The notes under the pieces are model-generated. The model did no database searches, was not told the DNA's origin, and worked only from the letters and a program-made list of their open reading frames with translations. From the IMG/VR virus record IMGVR_UViG_3300025128_007159, positions 1 to 51,618 of that record: a DNA stretch of 51,618 nucleotides, one strand, 5' to 3'. Of this stretch, positions 15,924 to 24,745 are shown piece after piece. The stretch's first letter is position 1. Each line of letters begins with the position of its first letter. Source of the stretch: a virus. The position numbers were made by a program, and so were the translations under genes.

Positions 15924-15924
15924 T

Positions 15925-16530
15925 TTATATCCTTTTGTATAACTTTAGACTGTACCAATGTGGATCTTTAGAACACTCACCAACTTTTATCAGACTATAA
16001 GTATCTTCTAAGTTGTATTCATGATAAACCCTTGGCCACAATCTTTTTAGGTCTTCACCATCTTCTGAAAATAATTCCCTTAATAAAATATACTTTGGTT
16101 TCACTATTGTTTTTACTTTATCTATTATCTCCACTACAGACTCTTTGTCTATGTGCATTAAATGGTCTGAAGAAATAAATATATCAATATCATCTGTAAC
16201 TACTGATTTAAAATCTCTAATTAAACTTAAAGTATCCATTTCTATGAATTTAACTTTATCTTTTATGGATTCATGCATATTTTCAAAACTTGATTCAGAG
16301 TGTAGGTCATTTGCAAAAAGATTTATTGTATCATTTAAATCATTTATATATTTTAAATTTCTACACCCACCAGAACCTATCTCAAAAACATTGATTCCAT
16401 TTTTCAATACATCATTATCATTCAAAAAATTTGCAAGTTCTATAGAATTATCCGTTAAAAATGAGTGTGTTGGATAATGTCCTACTCTCTTCTGATAATC
16501 TTTACCAAACTTCTTTATATATTTACTCAT
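15925..16530 (-). CDS. SAM-dependent methyltransferase
   Basis: The 201-residue protein has the class I SAM motif as NVFEIGSGGCRNLKYI, with the acidic second-strand end in FANDLH and a motif IV-like region DIDIFISSDHLMHID. The substrate is unknown, but position inside the ulosonate module points to O- or N-methylation of the sugar or a precursor. Its ATG shares a base with the stop of the dehydrogenase gene upstream. Confidence 0.7.
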   Translation of the reverse strand: MSKYIKKFGKDYQKRVGHYPTHSFLTDNSIELANFLNDNDVLKNGINVFEIGSGGCRNLKYINDLNDTINLFANDLHSESSFENMHESIKDKVKFIEMDTLSLIRDFKSVVTDDIDIFISSDHLMHIDKESVVEIIDKVKTIVKPKYILLRELFSEDGEDLKRLWPRVYHEYNLEDTYSLIKVGECSKDPHWYSLKLYKRI

Positions 16531-17474
16531 TATACATTTTCCTCTTTAAATTTATTTATTGCCCAAAGGTAAGCTTTTGTTTGTCCTTCAATAGTCATCC
16601 CACCAATATGTGGTGTTATCACTACATTATTATTTGGATTGATTGAAAACTCTACTAATTTACTATTTTCAATATCACCAAACTCATCCCTAATTACATC
16701 CGTTCCATAACCTTTCAAATGTCCACTTTCAATTGATTTAATTATGGCATCCTCATCAACTAATTCACCTCTTGCCGTGTTTATCAAAAAACTTCCGTCT
16801 TTCATTTTTTGAATAAACTCATCATCAACCATGTCTTTTGTTTCTTCTGTCACATGAGTATGTAAAAAAACTATATCAGATTTATCTAATAACTCATCTA
16901 ATGATACACCATTTTCATCTGTAATCCTTGCGTAAGGATCTGTTACTAAGATATCTACTTCCCAACCATCAAATAACCGACACATAATTTTACCAAGTCT
17001 ACCATAACCAATTACACCAATAGTCTTACCTTTAATTTGATGTCCAACATAAGGTTCATAATCCCAATTTCCATCTTTTACTGAATGAAATGATGTTGGT
17101 ATGAATCTTAATAAAGACATCATTAATCCAAATGCTAGTTCAGAAGTTGATGGTAAATCATTGATTAACTCGTAATCTTTTTTTAACGACCACACCTCTA
17201 TATCCATTATTTTACAATACTCTAAGTCTATATGATTTAAACCTGTGGAACAAGTGTTAATCACTTCTACATTTGTACCAGTCAAAACACTATGATTTAA
17301 ATGAAAGTTTTGTTTATTTGGATTTGTAAAGATGTGAGTTATTTCATTTTCTATTAGAACATTTTTTAGTTCACTTACTTTTATGTTTGGTTTGTAAGTG
17401 ACTTCACCACACTTATTTATTAAGTCAACTGCTCCATCTAAATGTTCGATAGGAGTCATGCATAATATGTTCAT
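16530..17474 (-). CDS. D-2-hydroxyacid dehydrogenase (SerA-like)
   Basis: The 314-residue protein has the family's NAD-binding GYGRLG at about residue 155, preceded by KTIGVI, then INTARGELVDEDA with the substrate-binding Arg, and ITPHIGG with the catalytic His. It would interconvert a D-2-hydroxyacid and a 2-keto acid with NAD(H), as in phosphoglycerate dehydrogenase. It may prepare a precursor for the amino-acid-like or ulosonate decoration made by its neighbours. Length is normal for the family without a regulatory ACT domain. Confidence 0.85.
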   Translation of the reverse strand: MNILCMTPIEHLDGAVDLINKCGEVTYKPNIKVSELKNVLIENEITHIFTNPNKQNFHLNHSVLTGTNVEVINTCSTGLNHIDLEYCKIMDIEVWSLKKDYELINDLPSTSELAFGLMMSLLRFIPTSFHSVKDGNWDYEPYVGHQIKGKTIGVIGYGRLGKIMCRLFDGWEVDILVTDPYARITDENGVSLDELLDKSDIVFLHTHVTEETKDMVDDEFIQKMKDGSFLINTARGELVDEDAIIKSIESGHLKGYGTDVIRDEFGDIENSKLVEFSINPNNNVVITPHIGGMTIEGQTKAYLWAINKFKEENV

Positions 17475-17477
17475 AAT

Positions 17478-18548
17478 CTATTTTCCTATCGTGTTGAGTA
17501 AAGTATTTATATAAATTTCTGTTGCATTGTAATCTACTCCACCTGTAAGATAATGTTCAATAAATTCTGTATCTCTACCATTTTCAAGTTGACCATCAAT
17601 CTTTTCCTCTGTTCCCTCATATGAAGTGAGTCCATAAAAGTTTTTATATGCACTTGTATGACCACTACCTTTTAATATTACGGTTGGTATTCCCATTTGT
17701 ATGGGTTTGAAAGACATGGTAGATGGTGATGCGATTACACTATGTGCCTGTGAAATTAATAAATTATCATCGTCCACATCTCTTAATACACTTCCCTCTA
17801 CAGAATTATTTTTCAATACTGTTTGTACAAAATTCAAATCATTTTCATATGGATTTCCCAATGCAAAATGTCTATCTCTACTTTTTATTTTAACTAAAAC
17901 CTTTTTACCATACTTTTGTTGTAAGTCTGCCAATCTTGTTTTCTGAACCATCTCATTACCAAAAAACATTGGAAATACTCTTCGTTCATTTTCTAAAAAA
18001 TTTGTAATCACTAATATGTACTCATCAGTTCTTTCATAAAACTTTAATGCATCATTTGAGGGAATACCACCAAGTAAAAATGCACTTTCATCTACATAAT
18101 TAGAAAAAAAGTTTTTAGTGTATTGTCCAAATAAAAAACAATAATCAAACACTTTTTTATAGTGGTCAACTTCATAACTTCTATCACTAAACTTTGCATT
18201 TCCATGTTGATTACCAAAAACAGTAATACCATGTTCTTTTGCTATTGGATATATTATTTTAGTAGGAATCTCAGTACCCTTATCTCGTGAATCATCAAAG
18301 ATAATTGCATCATAATCAGAAATGTTATTTAGTATAGATTTAAAATCCCAAGAAACTGAGTTGAAGTATTTATCATATCGATTATGAAATAGTTCTCTCA
18401 TATCCACGTTACCATTCCACTCTTGTCCCTTACCCATTTGATGTACACATAAACAATCTATTTCAACGTGATTACTTAATTCAGGAATAATAGGATATAT
18501 TCTTTCACCTTGTCTATAAACAGTAGCTACTAATAAGACTTTTTTCAT
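17478..18548 (-). CDS. GT-B transferase, CDP-glycerol glycerophosphotransferase-like
   Basis: I use the ATG at 18548, which overlaps the upstream stop as ATGA; an upstream in-frame ATG is less likely. The 356-residue protein has a Rossmann-like N-terminus (KKVLLVATVYRQGERIYP) and a C-terminal donor-site-like motif VIASPSTMSFKPIQMGIPTV that recalls TagB/TarF polyol-phosphate transferases and related GT-B enzymes. The middle VLVKIKSRDRHF is also typical of that fold. It probably adds a polyol-phosphate or sugar; the call rests on fold-level likeness. Confidence 0.55.
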   Translation of the reverse strand: MKKVLLVATVYRQGERIYPIIPELSNHVEIDCLCVHQMGKGQEWNGNVDMRELFHNRYDKYFNSVSWDFKSILNNISDYDAIIFDDSRDKGTEIPTKIIYPIAKEHGITVFGNQHGNAKFSDRSYEVDHYKKVFDYCFLFGQYTKNFFSNYVDESAFLLGGIPSNDALKFYERTDEYILVITNFLENERRVFPMFFGNEMVQKTRLADLQQKYGKKVLVKIKSRDRHFALGNPYENDLNFVQTVLKNNSVEGSVLRDVDDDNLLISQAHSVIASPSTMSFKPIQMGIPTVILKGSGHTSAYKNFYGLTSYEGTEEKIDGQLENGRDTEFIEHYLTGGVDYNATEIYINTLLNTIGK

Positions 18549-19351
18549 GACTCCAACCAATCTCTGAAGTAAGTATCATATGCAGTTTGTTCATTATCTT
18601 TTTTATTATCTGTATCACTACTTCCCCATCGATTAAAAGTCCCACCTTTCAAGTGTAATACATAATTTTCTTCTTTTTCTATTTCACTCACCGCTTCTTT
18701 GTAACCATTTCTTATAATATAATTGTATTTTGATTTAGCATCATACAAACTTACGTCAAATTCAAGAGAGCCCTTATTAATTTCATCTTTAACTCTATCA
18801 CAAACACAAAGAAAATCTTGGTCTACCCACCAATCTTTGTTATTTATATCTCTATTGTGTGGATGACTTTTTCTAAATTTCACGTAGGGATTCCAAGTAG
18901 GATTATTAACTTGGTCAATATAAAACTTCATAAAATTTTTAGATGAATCATTTACAGTATATCCCCAAACTCCACCATTAGGTTTAAACTCTGATGAATA
19001 GTGTCGAGTGGTGTACATAAAATCAAAATTATTTTCAAAAACATCAAAAGGATTTTTAACAAAAATTAAATCTGCATCTAAAGTTAATATATTATCACCA
19101 TCTTGTAGATTTAAATCTTCAATTAATTGATATGCCTTTTCTACCTTACAGGTCATTCTTCTATCATTCCAATTTGAAATTGGAAATTCTATAACGTCTA
19201 CCCCTCTACTTTCCAATAAAGTTTTATTTTCAAGTTGACTTGTGTAAACAACAATCTTGCAGTCTGAGTGTTTCTTTAGTGAACGTATACAAACATCAAA
19301 CATATCATTTTCTATGTATTTACCAACGTAAATAAAGTATGCTATATTCAT
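18545..19351 (-). CDS. GT-A glycosyltransferase (GT8/GT77-like)
   Basis: The 268-residue protein has a metal-binding DxD motif in LTLDADLIFVKNPFD, the typical GT8-type arrangement, with an N-terminal strand-helix NIAYFIYVGKYI and a late HLKGGTFNRWG that fits the acceptor/donor histidine-glycine motif of such enzymes. No membrane segment is seen. It overlaps the DNA-glycosylase-like gene and the GT-B gene by 4 nt each. Confidence 0.7.
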   Translation of the reverse strand: MNIAYFIYVGKYIENDMFDVCIRSLKKHSDCKIVVYTSQLENKTLLESRGVDVIEFPISNWNDRRMTCKVEKAYQLIEDLNLQDGDNILTLDADLIFVKNPFDVFENNFDFMYTTRHYSSEFKPNGGVWGYTVNDSSKNFMKFYIDQVNNPTWNPYVKFRKSHPHNRDINNKDWWVDQDFLCVCDRVKDEINKGSLEFDVSLYDAKSKYNYIIRNGYKEAVSEIEKEENYVLHLKGGTFNRWGSSDTDNKKDNEQTAYDTYFRDWLES

Positions 19352-19746
19352 TTTATTTCTACTCTCAAATATTCTTGTAACACTTTGTCTGTTGGATTTA
19401 CATTGAAATTACTATTCTGAAATATCTCCCAAGAGTCTTTTGCGTATTGTCCGATACCATATAAATCATCAACTGATTTGAAACCACTAATATATCCCTC
19501 ACTCATTTTACGAAGTGATTTAGCTCTCCTATTATATAAACCCAATGGTTTTAGAATACTAGCCAAATCGGAATGTTTTGCTTTCATCATATCTTGTGGT
19601 GTTGGATATTTTTTGAATAATTCATCTCTTATTGTATCGACTTGTTTTCTATTTGTCAAGTTAAGTAACATACAACAAGTCAACATTTTCCAACCATCAT
19701 CTTGATATATTTCTTGTAACAACGGCCTTATAATTTTTCTTATCAT
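19348..19746 (-). CDS. MBD4-like HhH-GPD DNA glycosylase
   Basis: The 132-residue protein aligns well, by memory, with the glycosylase domain of mammalian MBD4, a G:T/G:U mismatch thymine glycosylase: KKYPTPQDMMKAKHSDLASI, LKPLGLYNRRAKSL, the helix-hairpin-helix LYGIGQYAKDSWEIF (residues 95-109) and NPTDKVLQEY, where D120 matches the catalytic Asp. There is no C-terminal Fe-S cluster as in endonuclease III. It would excise T or U from mismatches, or damaged bases. Its position, between a glycosyltransferase and a deacetylase with 4-nt overlaps, is unusual for a DNA-repair gene. Confidence 0.75.
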   Translation of the reverse strand: MIRKIIRPLLQEIYQDDGWKMLTCCMLLNLTNRKQVDTIRDELFKKYPTPQDMMKAKHSDLASILKPLGLYNRRAKSLRKMSEGYISGFKSVDDLYGIGQYAKDSWEIFQNSNFNVNPTDKVLQEYLRVEIK

Positions 19747-20408
19747 TTTATTTCTGAGATAGTAACGAATTGTAATTCATATTGTGATAATAAATATTCT
19801 ATTATTTTTTCAAAATGTAAATAATTTTCTTCACTCCAAACATTTTTGTTGTGAACTCCATTGATATGTGATTGGAACATAAATGTGTTTCCATATAGAC
19901 TAATGTTATCTGTTTCATTTATACCATCACAACCCTCAAAGAAATGACATCCCCAATTGATTCCCTTGTTATGTTCTTCGTGTCCTGCAACCCAATCAAA
20001 ATAACCACTAATCGCATCTGCACTTTGTTGATTCACTCCCCAACCTGGTGCTCTAAATCCTTTTGGTTTATAACCACAACTCTCCCATAGTTCTAATGAC
20101 TCTTGAATACGTTGAGTTGCATCACCATAATTTAGTTCAAAGAATTCCATCTCACCTATTCCCTCATTTTGACATGCATGATAATGTCCATGTGCACTCA
20201 TCTCTATCCAATCATATTGTTTCCAAAAATCTACGAACTCTTTCGTAAGAGGAAACTTACCATGATAATTACTTGGAATAAATAAATTAAACTTAACTCC
20301 AAACTTTTTATTGAGTTTCTTTAGATATTCTATTTGAACATCTCCCTCAATCCCCCATTCCTTTTCAGGATGTACATCGTCTATGGCAACTACTACATTA
20401 TTTTTCAT
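19743..20408 (-). CDS. Polysaccharide deacetylase (NodB-like)
   Basis: The 221-residue protein has the carbohydrate esterase 4 motifs in order: VVAIDDVH near the N-terminus (catalytic Asp pair), MSAHGHYHACQ with zinc-binding histidines, and FRAPGWGVNQ. It would remove N- or O-acetyl groups from a glycan or sugar intermediate. There is no signal peptide, so it acts in the cytoplasm, perhaps on a lipid-linked or nucleotide-linked sugar. A partial copy of its C-terminus lies at 9697-9774. Confidence 0.8.
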   Translation of the reverse strand: MKNNVVVAIDDVHPEKEWGIEGDVQIEYLKKLNKKFGVKFNLFIPSNYHGKFPLTKEFVDFWKQYDWIEMSAHGHYHACQNEGIGEMEFFELNYGDATQRIQESLELWESCGYKPKGFRAPGWGVNQQSADAISGYFDWVAGHEEHNKGINWGCHFFEGCDGINETDNISLYGNTFMFQSHINGVHNKNVWSEENYLHFEKIIEYLLSQYELQFVTISEIK

Positions 20409-20836
20409 CCTCTTAGTTCCTTTATTTGTTTTTCTTTATACAATCCTCTCCACCAATTATTGAATCTGTCTTTTGTATTTTTGATTGGTTTAAATATTCT
20501 TGATAAATAACTATCTACTTTAGCTTCAGGTGTGAAACTATCTGTAGGATTAGGTATCATATCACCGAAACCTTTTTCTCTAAGTTTATTCCTGTCCACA
20601 TCTCCACCATGCTCTTCAAAGAATATAGGATTACCATCTACATCAATAATTGTTTCAGCTGGAAAATGTTCTGTATGACTATGGGATAATATAAACCACT
20701 TTAACTTATAGTCTTCTTGAATCACTTGTTGTCTGGCTTCCCATCCATAATAATAATCCATAACACTATTGATTACTAAGATTGGTAGTGCAAGAGTTAT
20801 AGTAAGTTTCTTCCAATATTCAACTATTTTTTTCAT
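20405..20836 (-). CDS. Hypothetical membrane-anchored protein in the glycan block
   Basis: The 143-residue protein has one N-terminal hydrophobic segment (LTITLALPILVINSVM) after a basic start, then a soluble region with HSHTEHFPAE and NPTDSF, and a basic, Trp-containing tail. The histidine-rich HSHTEH is noted, but I assign no metal site. It overlaps its neighbours by 4 nt each, which ties it to the glycan operon. The family is unknown. Confidence 0.55.
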   Translation of the reverse strand: MKKIVEYWKKLTITLALPILVINSVMDYYYGWEARQQVIQEDYKLKWFILSHSHTEHFPAETIIDVDGNPIFFEEHGGDVDRNKLREKGFGDMIPNPTDSFTPEAKVDSYLSRIFKPIKNTKDRFNNWWRGLYKEKQIKELRG

Positions 20837-21009
20837 TCACCCACTTTACCTAACTTCTTAATTATATTTTCTGGTGTATCGCCTAAAGTCTTAACATAGT
20901 TGTCCCAAGAACCATTCATCCTGCGTTTCGCTTCTTCTTTATCAAGTTCTTCTTGTGTCATTCTTGTGAGACTCTCTTTATACCATAGTAATGGATCATA
21001 CGTCATCAT
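20833..21009 (-). CDS. 58-residue hypothetical protein
   Basis: I choose the ATG at 21009 because AAGGAA lies just upstream; the longer frame would run deep into the preceding glycosyltransferase gene. The product is acidic-basic helical (MTQEELDKEEAKRRM) with YDPLLWY at the start. Short overlaps on both sides tie it to the operon. No family is recognised. Confidence 0.45.
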   Translation of the reverse strand: MMTYDPLLWYKESLTRMTQEELDKEEAKRRMNGSWDNYVKTLGDTPENIIKKLGKVGE

Positions 21010-21979
21010 TATATTCCTTAAACACATCATCCCATGAATACGTGTATCCTTGTTTATTATAACTAAACGCATTAGCCTGAGACATTTTATCTGCGTTCTT
21101 AAACCAATATTGTTGTTTTCTCATTCTGGTCATATCACCATCTGAGAAATCTTGTCCCTTGATATACATTCTTTTGTTTGGTAACTTTCTATTATGCACT
21201 AATAGAATGTTCTTGATAATATATTGTGGTAACTGACCTTGAAAGTGTGAAAGACATTTATTCATAAATGCAGTATCCTCGTGTACAAAAAATACACTCT
21301 TTGGAATATTAACACCACTTCTAATTACTTCTGACGATATAACTAATCCACATCCATTAAATTTCAATTGATTTGTTTGTTGTATGTCTAACTCATCTAC
21401 TTGATTATTTATCAAGTCCATCTCTTGTTGAGCCATATTATATCTCAAACTCCACCAGTTTTCGGTATCCATTTCAATAAATGGCTTATCTGTAAAATCA
21501 GGATGTTCTAATACTTTCCACGACTCATCCCACATTTTACAAGTTGCAAAGAACCCAACATACTTTGGTGTAGTCTCCTCTACTGCACTATGTAAATTAT
21601 CTAAAATTTCCCAAGTTTGTCTTGGTATTAATGCATCACTTTCACCCCACATCAACACATCAACTTCCTCACAGTACTTATCATTAAACTCTCTACGATA
21701 ATCTGCAATAGTAAACAATCTATCTTTATTAGTCCAATAGGAAAACCCAAAATCTTTACACCAAATTCTAAACCTTCTAAGAATTTCCTTTTCCGTAATT
21801 TTGTCAGTATCTATTTTTTCTAAGTCTTGATTCAAATTTACACAAATATCAACGATAACGTTTTCACGATTTTCAATTCCAACTAAAGACTTCTGAACGC
21901 TCAATAAATAATCTTGTATGATATCTACTTCATAAAATTGTACCAAACAACCTATAGCAAATTTATTCTTTAGTTTCAT
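20996..21979 (-). CDS. GT-A glycosyltransferase-like protein
   Basis: The 327-residue protein has the general layout of a GT2-like enzyme: AIGCLVQFYEVDIIQDYLLS near the start, an acidic motif WGESDALIPRQTW in the DxD position, and a C-terminal FVHEDTAFMNKC that resembles the ED motif of the catalytic base. No signal or membrane segment. The family number cannot be fixed by eye. Confidence 0.6.
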   Translation of the reverse strand: MKLKNKFAIGCLVQFYEVDIIQDYLLSVQKSLVGIENRENVIVDICVNLNQDLEKIDTDKITEKEILRRFRIWCKDFGFSYWTNKDRLFTIADYRREFNDKYCEEVDVLMWGESDALIPRQTWEILDNLHSAVEETTPKYVGFFATCKMWDESWKVLEHPDFTDKPFIEMDTENWWSLRYNMAQQEMDLINNQVDELDIQQTNQLKFNGCGLVISSEVIRSGVNIPKSVFFVHEDTAFMNKCLSHFQGQLPQYIIKNILLVHNRKLPNKRMYIKGQDFSDGDMTRMRKQQYWFKNADKMSQANAFSYNKQGYTYSWDDVFKEYNDDV

Positions 21980-22733
21980 AGTTCTCCTTTAACATATTCC
22001 AAACTTGTCCCATCAATTCATTTCTTTTGGTTTTATCAAATCCATTAAAGTGCCACACCCAACCTGCTTCAGAAATCATTGGGTTTAAAACTCCTCTTAA
22101 ATGTAATTGTTGTAAATTAAACTTCTCATTCAAAAACTTAATAGGATGTTCACTTGCTCTTATCATATAATTAATAGGTGTTTGGTCTGAACCCTTTTTT
22201 ACAGTCTGATGTTGTCTTGTTTTTAACTCCAATTCATTTTCATAATAAAAATCGGTAACACTCTTACACCACTCTTTGTGTTTCTTATTCAACACAATAA
22301 ACCCACAATTGAAATATGTAGTCCAATCAAACTTTGTATCAGGCCAGAAATCTTGATACCCTTTAATACTATTGATTGTCCACTCTAAAAAGAATTTATC
22401 TTGTACACATCCAAACTCACCATCTGTTTGTTCAAAGAAATTTGGACAATCCCAATGTATCATTGTATCTATATCAACTAATGCCACATTATCATATTCT
22501 ATTTCATTTGCATCCAACACATCGAATACATGCCATCTTTGCCAAGTTGGTTTCATTCCTTCTCCTTCATTGAATACTCCACCACCATGTGATCTTAATT
22601 CTTGGTCTAAGATAACCAACTCTACATTATTTTTATCACACCAATATTTCCATGTTTTAAAACACCACTCCTTGTAATCGAGAAAGTCTGGTGCCTTCTC
22701 AAAACAAGTCATAAATACTACATTTTTACTCAT
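21963..22733 (-). CDS. GT-A glycosyltransferase with DxD motif
   Basis: I start at the ATG at 22733, just before the upstream stop; an upstream in-frame ATG is possible. The 256-residue protein starts VVFMTCFEKAPDF and has NVALVDIDTMIHWDCPNFF, a typical DxD nucleotide-sugar/metal site, and YFNCGFIVLNKKHKEW, a motif common in GT8/GT34-type transferases. A late GWVWHFNGFDK fits the acceptor-side His. It overlaps the methyltransferase gene by 8 nt. Confidence 0.7.
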   Translation of the reverse strand: MSKNVVFMTCFEKAPDFLDYKEWCFKTWKYWCDKNNVELVILDQELRSHGGGVFNEGEGMKPTWQRWHVFDVLDANEIEYDNVALVDIDTMIHWDCPNFFEQTDGEFGCVQDKFFLEWTINSIKGYQDFWPDTKFDWTTYFNCGFIVLNKKHKEWCKSVTDFYYENELELKTRQHQTVKKGSDQTPINYMIRASEHPIKFLNEKFNLQQLHLRGVLNPMISEAGWVWHFNGFDKTKRNELMGQVWNMLKENYETKE

Positions 22734-23340
22734 AATACCACTCGTTATCATATTTTGCAATCACACCTTCTGATGCCAATAAAGGTTTTCCAACACTTCT
22801 AACCTCTCCCTCAGAGATTCCAATTTCTTTAATAATATTAAACCCTTTGTGTTCTTCTGAAAACTTATCTACTGCTGCTTTGACACCACCCTCTTGATAA
22901 TAACCACCTATACCATAATCATCAAAAATAAAATATGATTCTTTATTTGAAAGATTACAACAATTAATTATATCACTATACACGTGTCTAAAATCATGAA
23001 CACAATCTATAAAAAATACATCAAATTTTTCTGATAATCCCCATTCTCCCCCATATAGATTTTTTTGAATATACGTTATGTTATCTCTATCATGGTTTAA
23101 TTCTCTAGCCATTCTTAAATTTGGTTCTTCTCTCCAATCCATTGTGGTAACTTTATCGAACAAAAAACTCAACACTCTTGTGGTGTGTCCATGATTAGTC
23201 CCACACTCTAATATTTTTTTATCCTTAAACTCATCAGTATCAAAAAAATCAAGTAAATCATTTTTGAACTTGATGGTTGTCGTTTCTTTATATTCTCGTT
23301 TACTTGGAATATTCTCGAATATATCTGGTTGAACATCCAT
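22726..23340 (-). CDS. SAM-dependent methyltransferase
   Basis: The start chosen is the ATG at 23340, which shares its A with the upstream TAA stop. The 204-residue protein has motif I as KKILECGTNHGHTTRVL, a second-strand acidic residue in VTTMDWREE, and FDVFFIDCVHDFRHVYSD as motif IV with potential metal-binding residues, similar to Methyltransf_24 (CmcI/rhamnosyl O-methyltransferase-like) enzymes. It probably methylates a glycan hydroxyl. Confidence 0.7.
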   Translation of the reverse strand: MDVQPDIFENIPSKREYKETTTIKFKNDLLDFFDTDEFKDKKILECGTNHGHTTRVLSFLFDKVTTMDWREEPNLRMARELNHDRDNITYIQKNLYGGEWGLSEKFDVFFIDCVHDFRHVYSDIINCCNLSNKESYFIFDDYGIGGYYQEGGVKAAVDKFSEEHKGFNIIKEIGISEGEVRSVGKPLLASEGVIAKYDNEWYYE

Positions 23341-23936
23341 TATATAACTTTCTCCATTAACTTTATACACTCTTCATAACTAAGGTCTTTACTCTTGAGT
23401 GATAATATTGTATCATCAAATCTACTTGAATCAATCCACCAATCTTCCCATGGCACAAATGAGTCATGAAAAGTAGTAGGTGTTGTTACATCCTCAAATA
23501 ATACTTCATAATTATACTCTTCTAAAAGTTTTTTAGCTGGAATCTTTAGTCTACCATTTTGTCTATAATCATCATGTTCAAACGTCATACAACCAAAGGA
23601 ATAACCAGAAGTTAATAATTTTTCCAAACAAGTGTAACTATTACCATCTACATCCATTGAAATATAGTCTATATGTTTTGATGATGGGAAATAACTATCT
23701 ACTTTTTCTATAAAATCATCATCATTTATGTTTATACAGAGAAATGGTGTTATTCTCCCTTTATAACTGTAATCAGTTTTTCTATCAACACATAAACCAT
23801 TCCAACCGAGTTTTTCCAAAGCTATTGAATTGTTATTATCTGTTGGATGATGACATCCTAAATCTAAAAAAGTTCCCTTTTCTCCAATTAAATAATAAGC
23901 AAATAAATCTTGACCTTCTTTTGATTGTGATTTCAT
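23340..23936 (-). CDS. FkbM-type methyltransferase
   Basis: The 198-residue protein shows the FkbM pattern: SKEGQDLFAYYLIGEKGTFL followed by DLGCHHPTDNN (motif I), LCVDRKTDY (second-strand acidic residue), and DYISMDVDGNSYTCLEKL, the characteristic post-motif region. Such enzymes O-methylate sugars or polyketides. It is one of several methyltransferases in the glycan block, consistent with a methylated surface or virion glycan. Start and stop overlap the neighbours as TAATG. Confidence 0.75.
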   Translation of the reverse strand: MKSQSKEGQDLFAYYLIGEKGTFLDLGCHHPTDNNNSIALEKLGWNGLCVDRKTDYSYKGRITPFLCININDDDFIEKVDSYFPSSKHIDYISMDVDGNSYTCLEKLLTSGYSFGCMTFEHDDYRQNGRLKIPAKKLLEEYNYEVLFEDVTTPTTFHDSFVPWEDWWIDSSRFDDTILSLKSKDLSYEECIKLMEKVI

Positions 23937-24739
23937 TATATACCTCTTTCCATATCTCTAACTTTTATTAACGGGCCTTTGAAATGCCTAACGTATCTGT
24001 AAACATTTTGGTCAAACCCATGTCTCAAACTACCAAAGGTGTAACCCTCTTTTTTTAATTGGTCTACCAACAAAGTTAAAATATAACCATCATCCCATCT
24101 GAACTCATTGAAAGCCCTTAGACTTGTATAATACTCAAACCATTTCTTAACAACATCTTTACCACTTTTCTCCAAGTTAAACACCATTATTTCTGCATCT
24201 ATTGCCATTCCAGGTCTCGTAATAACAGAACTATCGAAATTAGAAACATAATCAAAGAAAAGTTTATCAAAACCATTTGGATGACCTTTGTCTTCTCTAA
24301 ACTGAGTATCTGCTCCAACCCAAACTAAGTAAGGTTTAGTTGTTACATCCACACAATGATTTATTGCTGCTACCTTTCTAAACCAATATATTGAATTCCT
24401 ATTCCAATATTCATTTGATGATCCATCAGGACTACAACCAGGTTTTCCAATTTCGTGACACGTACTAAAGGGTGAAGTTTGTAAAAAATTATATAACCAA
24501 TCATCTTCATAAACCTCAAATAAATCCAACAAATTTAAAGTGTCTCTTTCCTCACCAGTAAAATCTATCTCTACGTTATGATTTCTTTTTTCGAATGAAT
24601 TTTCATGATAAACATAAAACTCAACCTCAGGATATTTTTCTTTTACATCATGGAATATTTTTTGGTCATCAGTTTCAAATATTCTCTTGTTAAAAGATGT
24701 TACAAGACTGACGTTATCTAACATTAGTTTATCTAACAT
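23936..24739 (-). CDS. Probable glycosyltransferase of unassigned family
   Basis: The 267-residue protein has LVWVGADTQFREDKGHP, where an acidic ADT lies where a DxD motif is expected, and VDVTTKPYL just before it. DDGYILTLL and FGSLRHGFDQNVYRY are reminiscent of the acceptor half of GT-A enzymes. Without better motifs the call rests on layout and position, between a methyltransferase and two transferases. Confidence 0.5.
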   Translation of the reverse strand: MLDKLMLDNVSLVTSFNKRIFETDDQKIFHDVKEKYPEVEFYVYHENSFEKRNHNVEIDFTGEERDTLNLLDLFEVYEDDWLYNFLQTSPFSTCHEIGKPGCSPDGSSNEYWNRNSIYWFRKVAAINHCVDVTTKPYLVWVGADTQFREDKGHPNGFDKLFFDYVSNFDSSVITRPGMAIDAEIMVFNLEKSGKDVVKKWFEYYTSLRAFNEFRWDDGYILTLLVDQLKKEGYTFGSLRHGFDQNVYRYVRHFKGPLIKVRDMERGI

Positions 24740-24745
24740 TATTGT

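Noticed and set aside
16145-16477. Plus-strand 110-codon frame
   Set aside because: Antisense to a well-supported methyltransferase gene and without its own ribosome-binding site.
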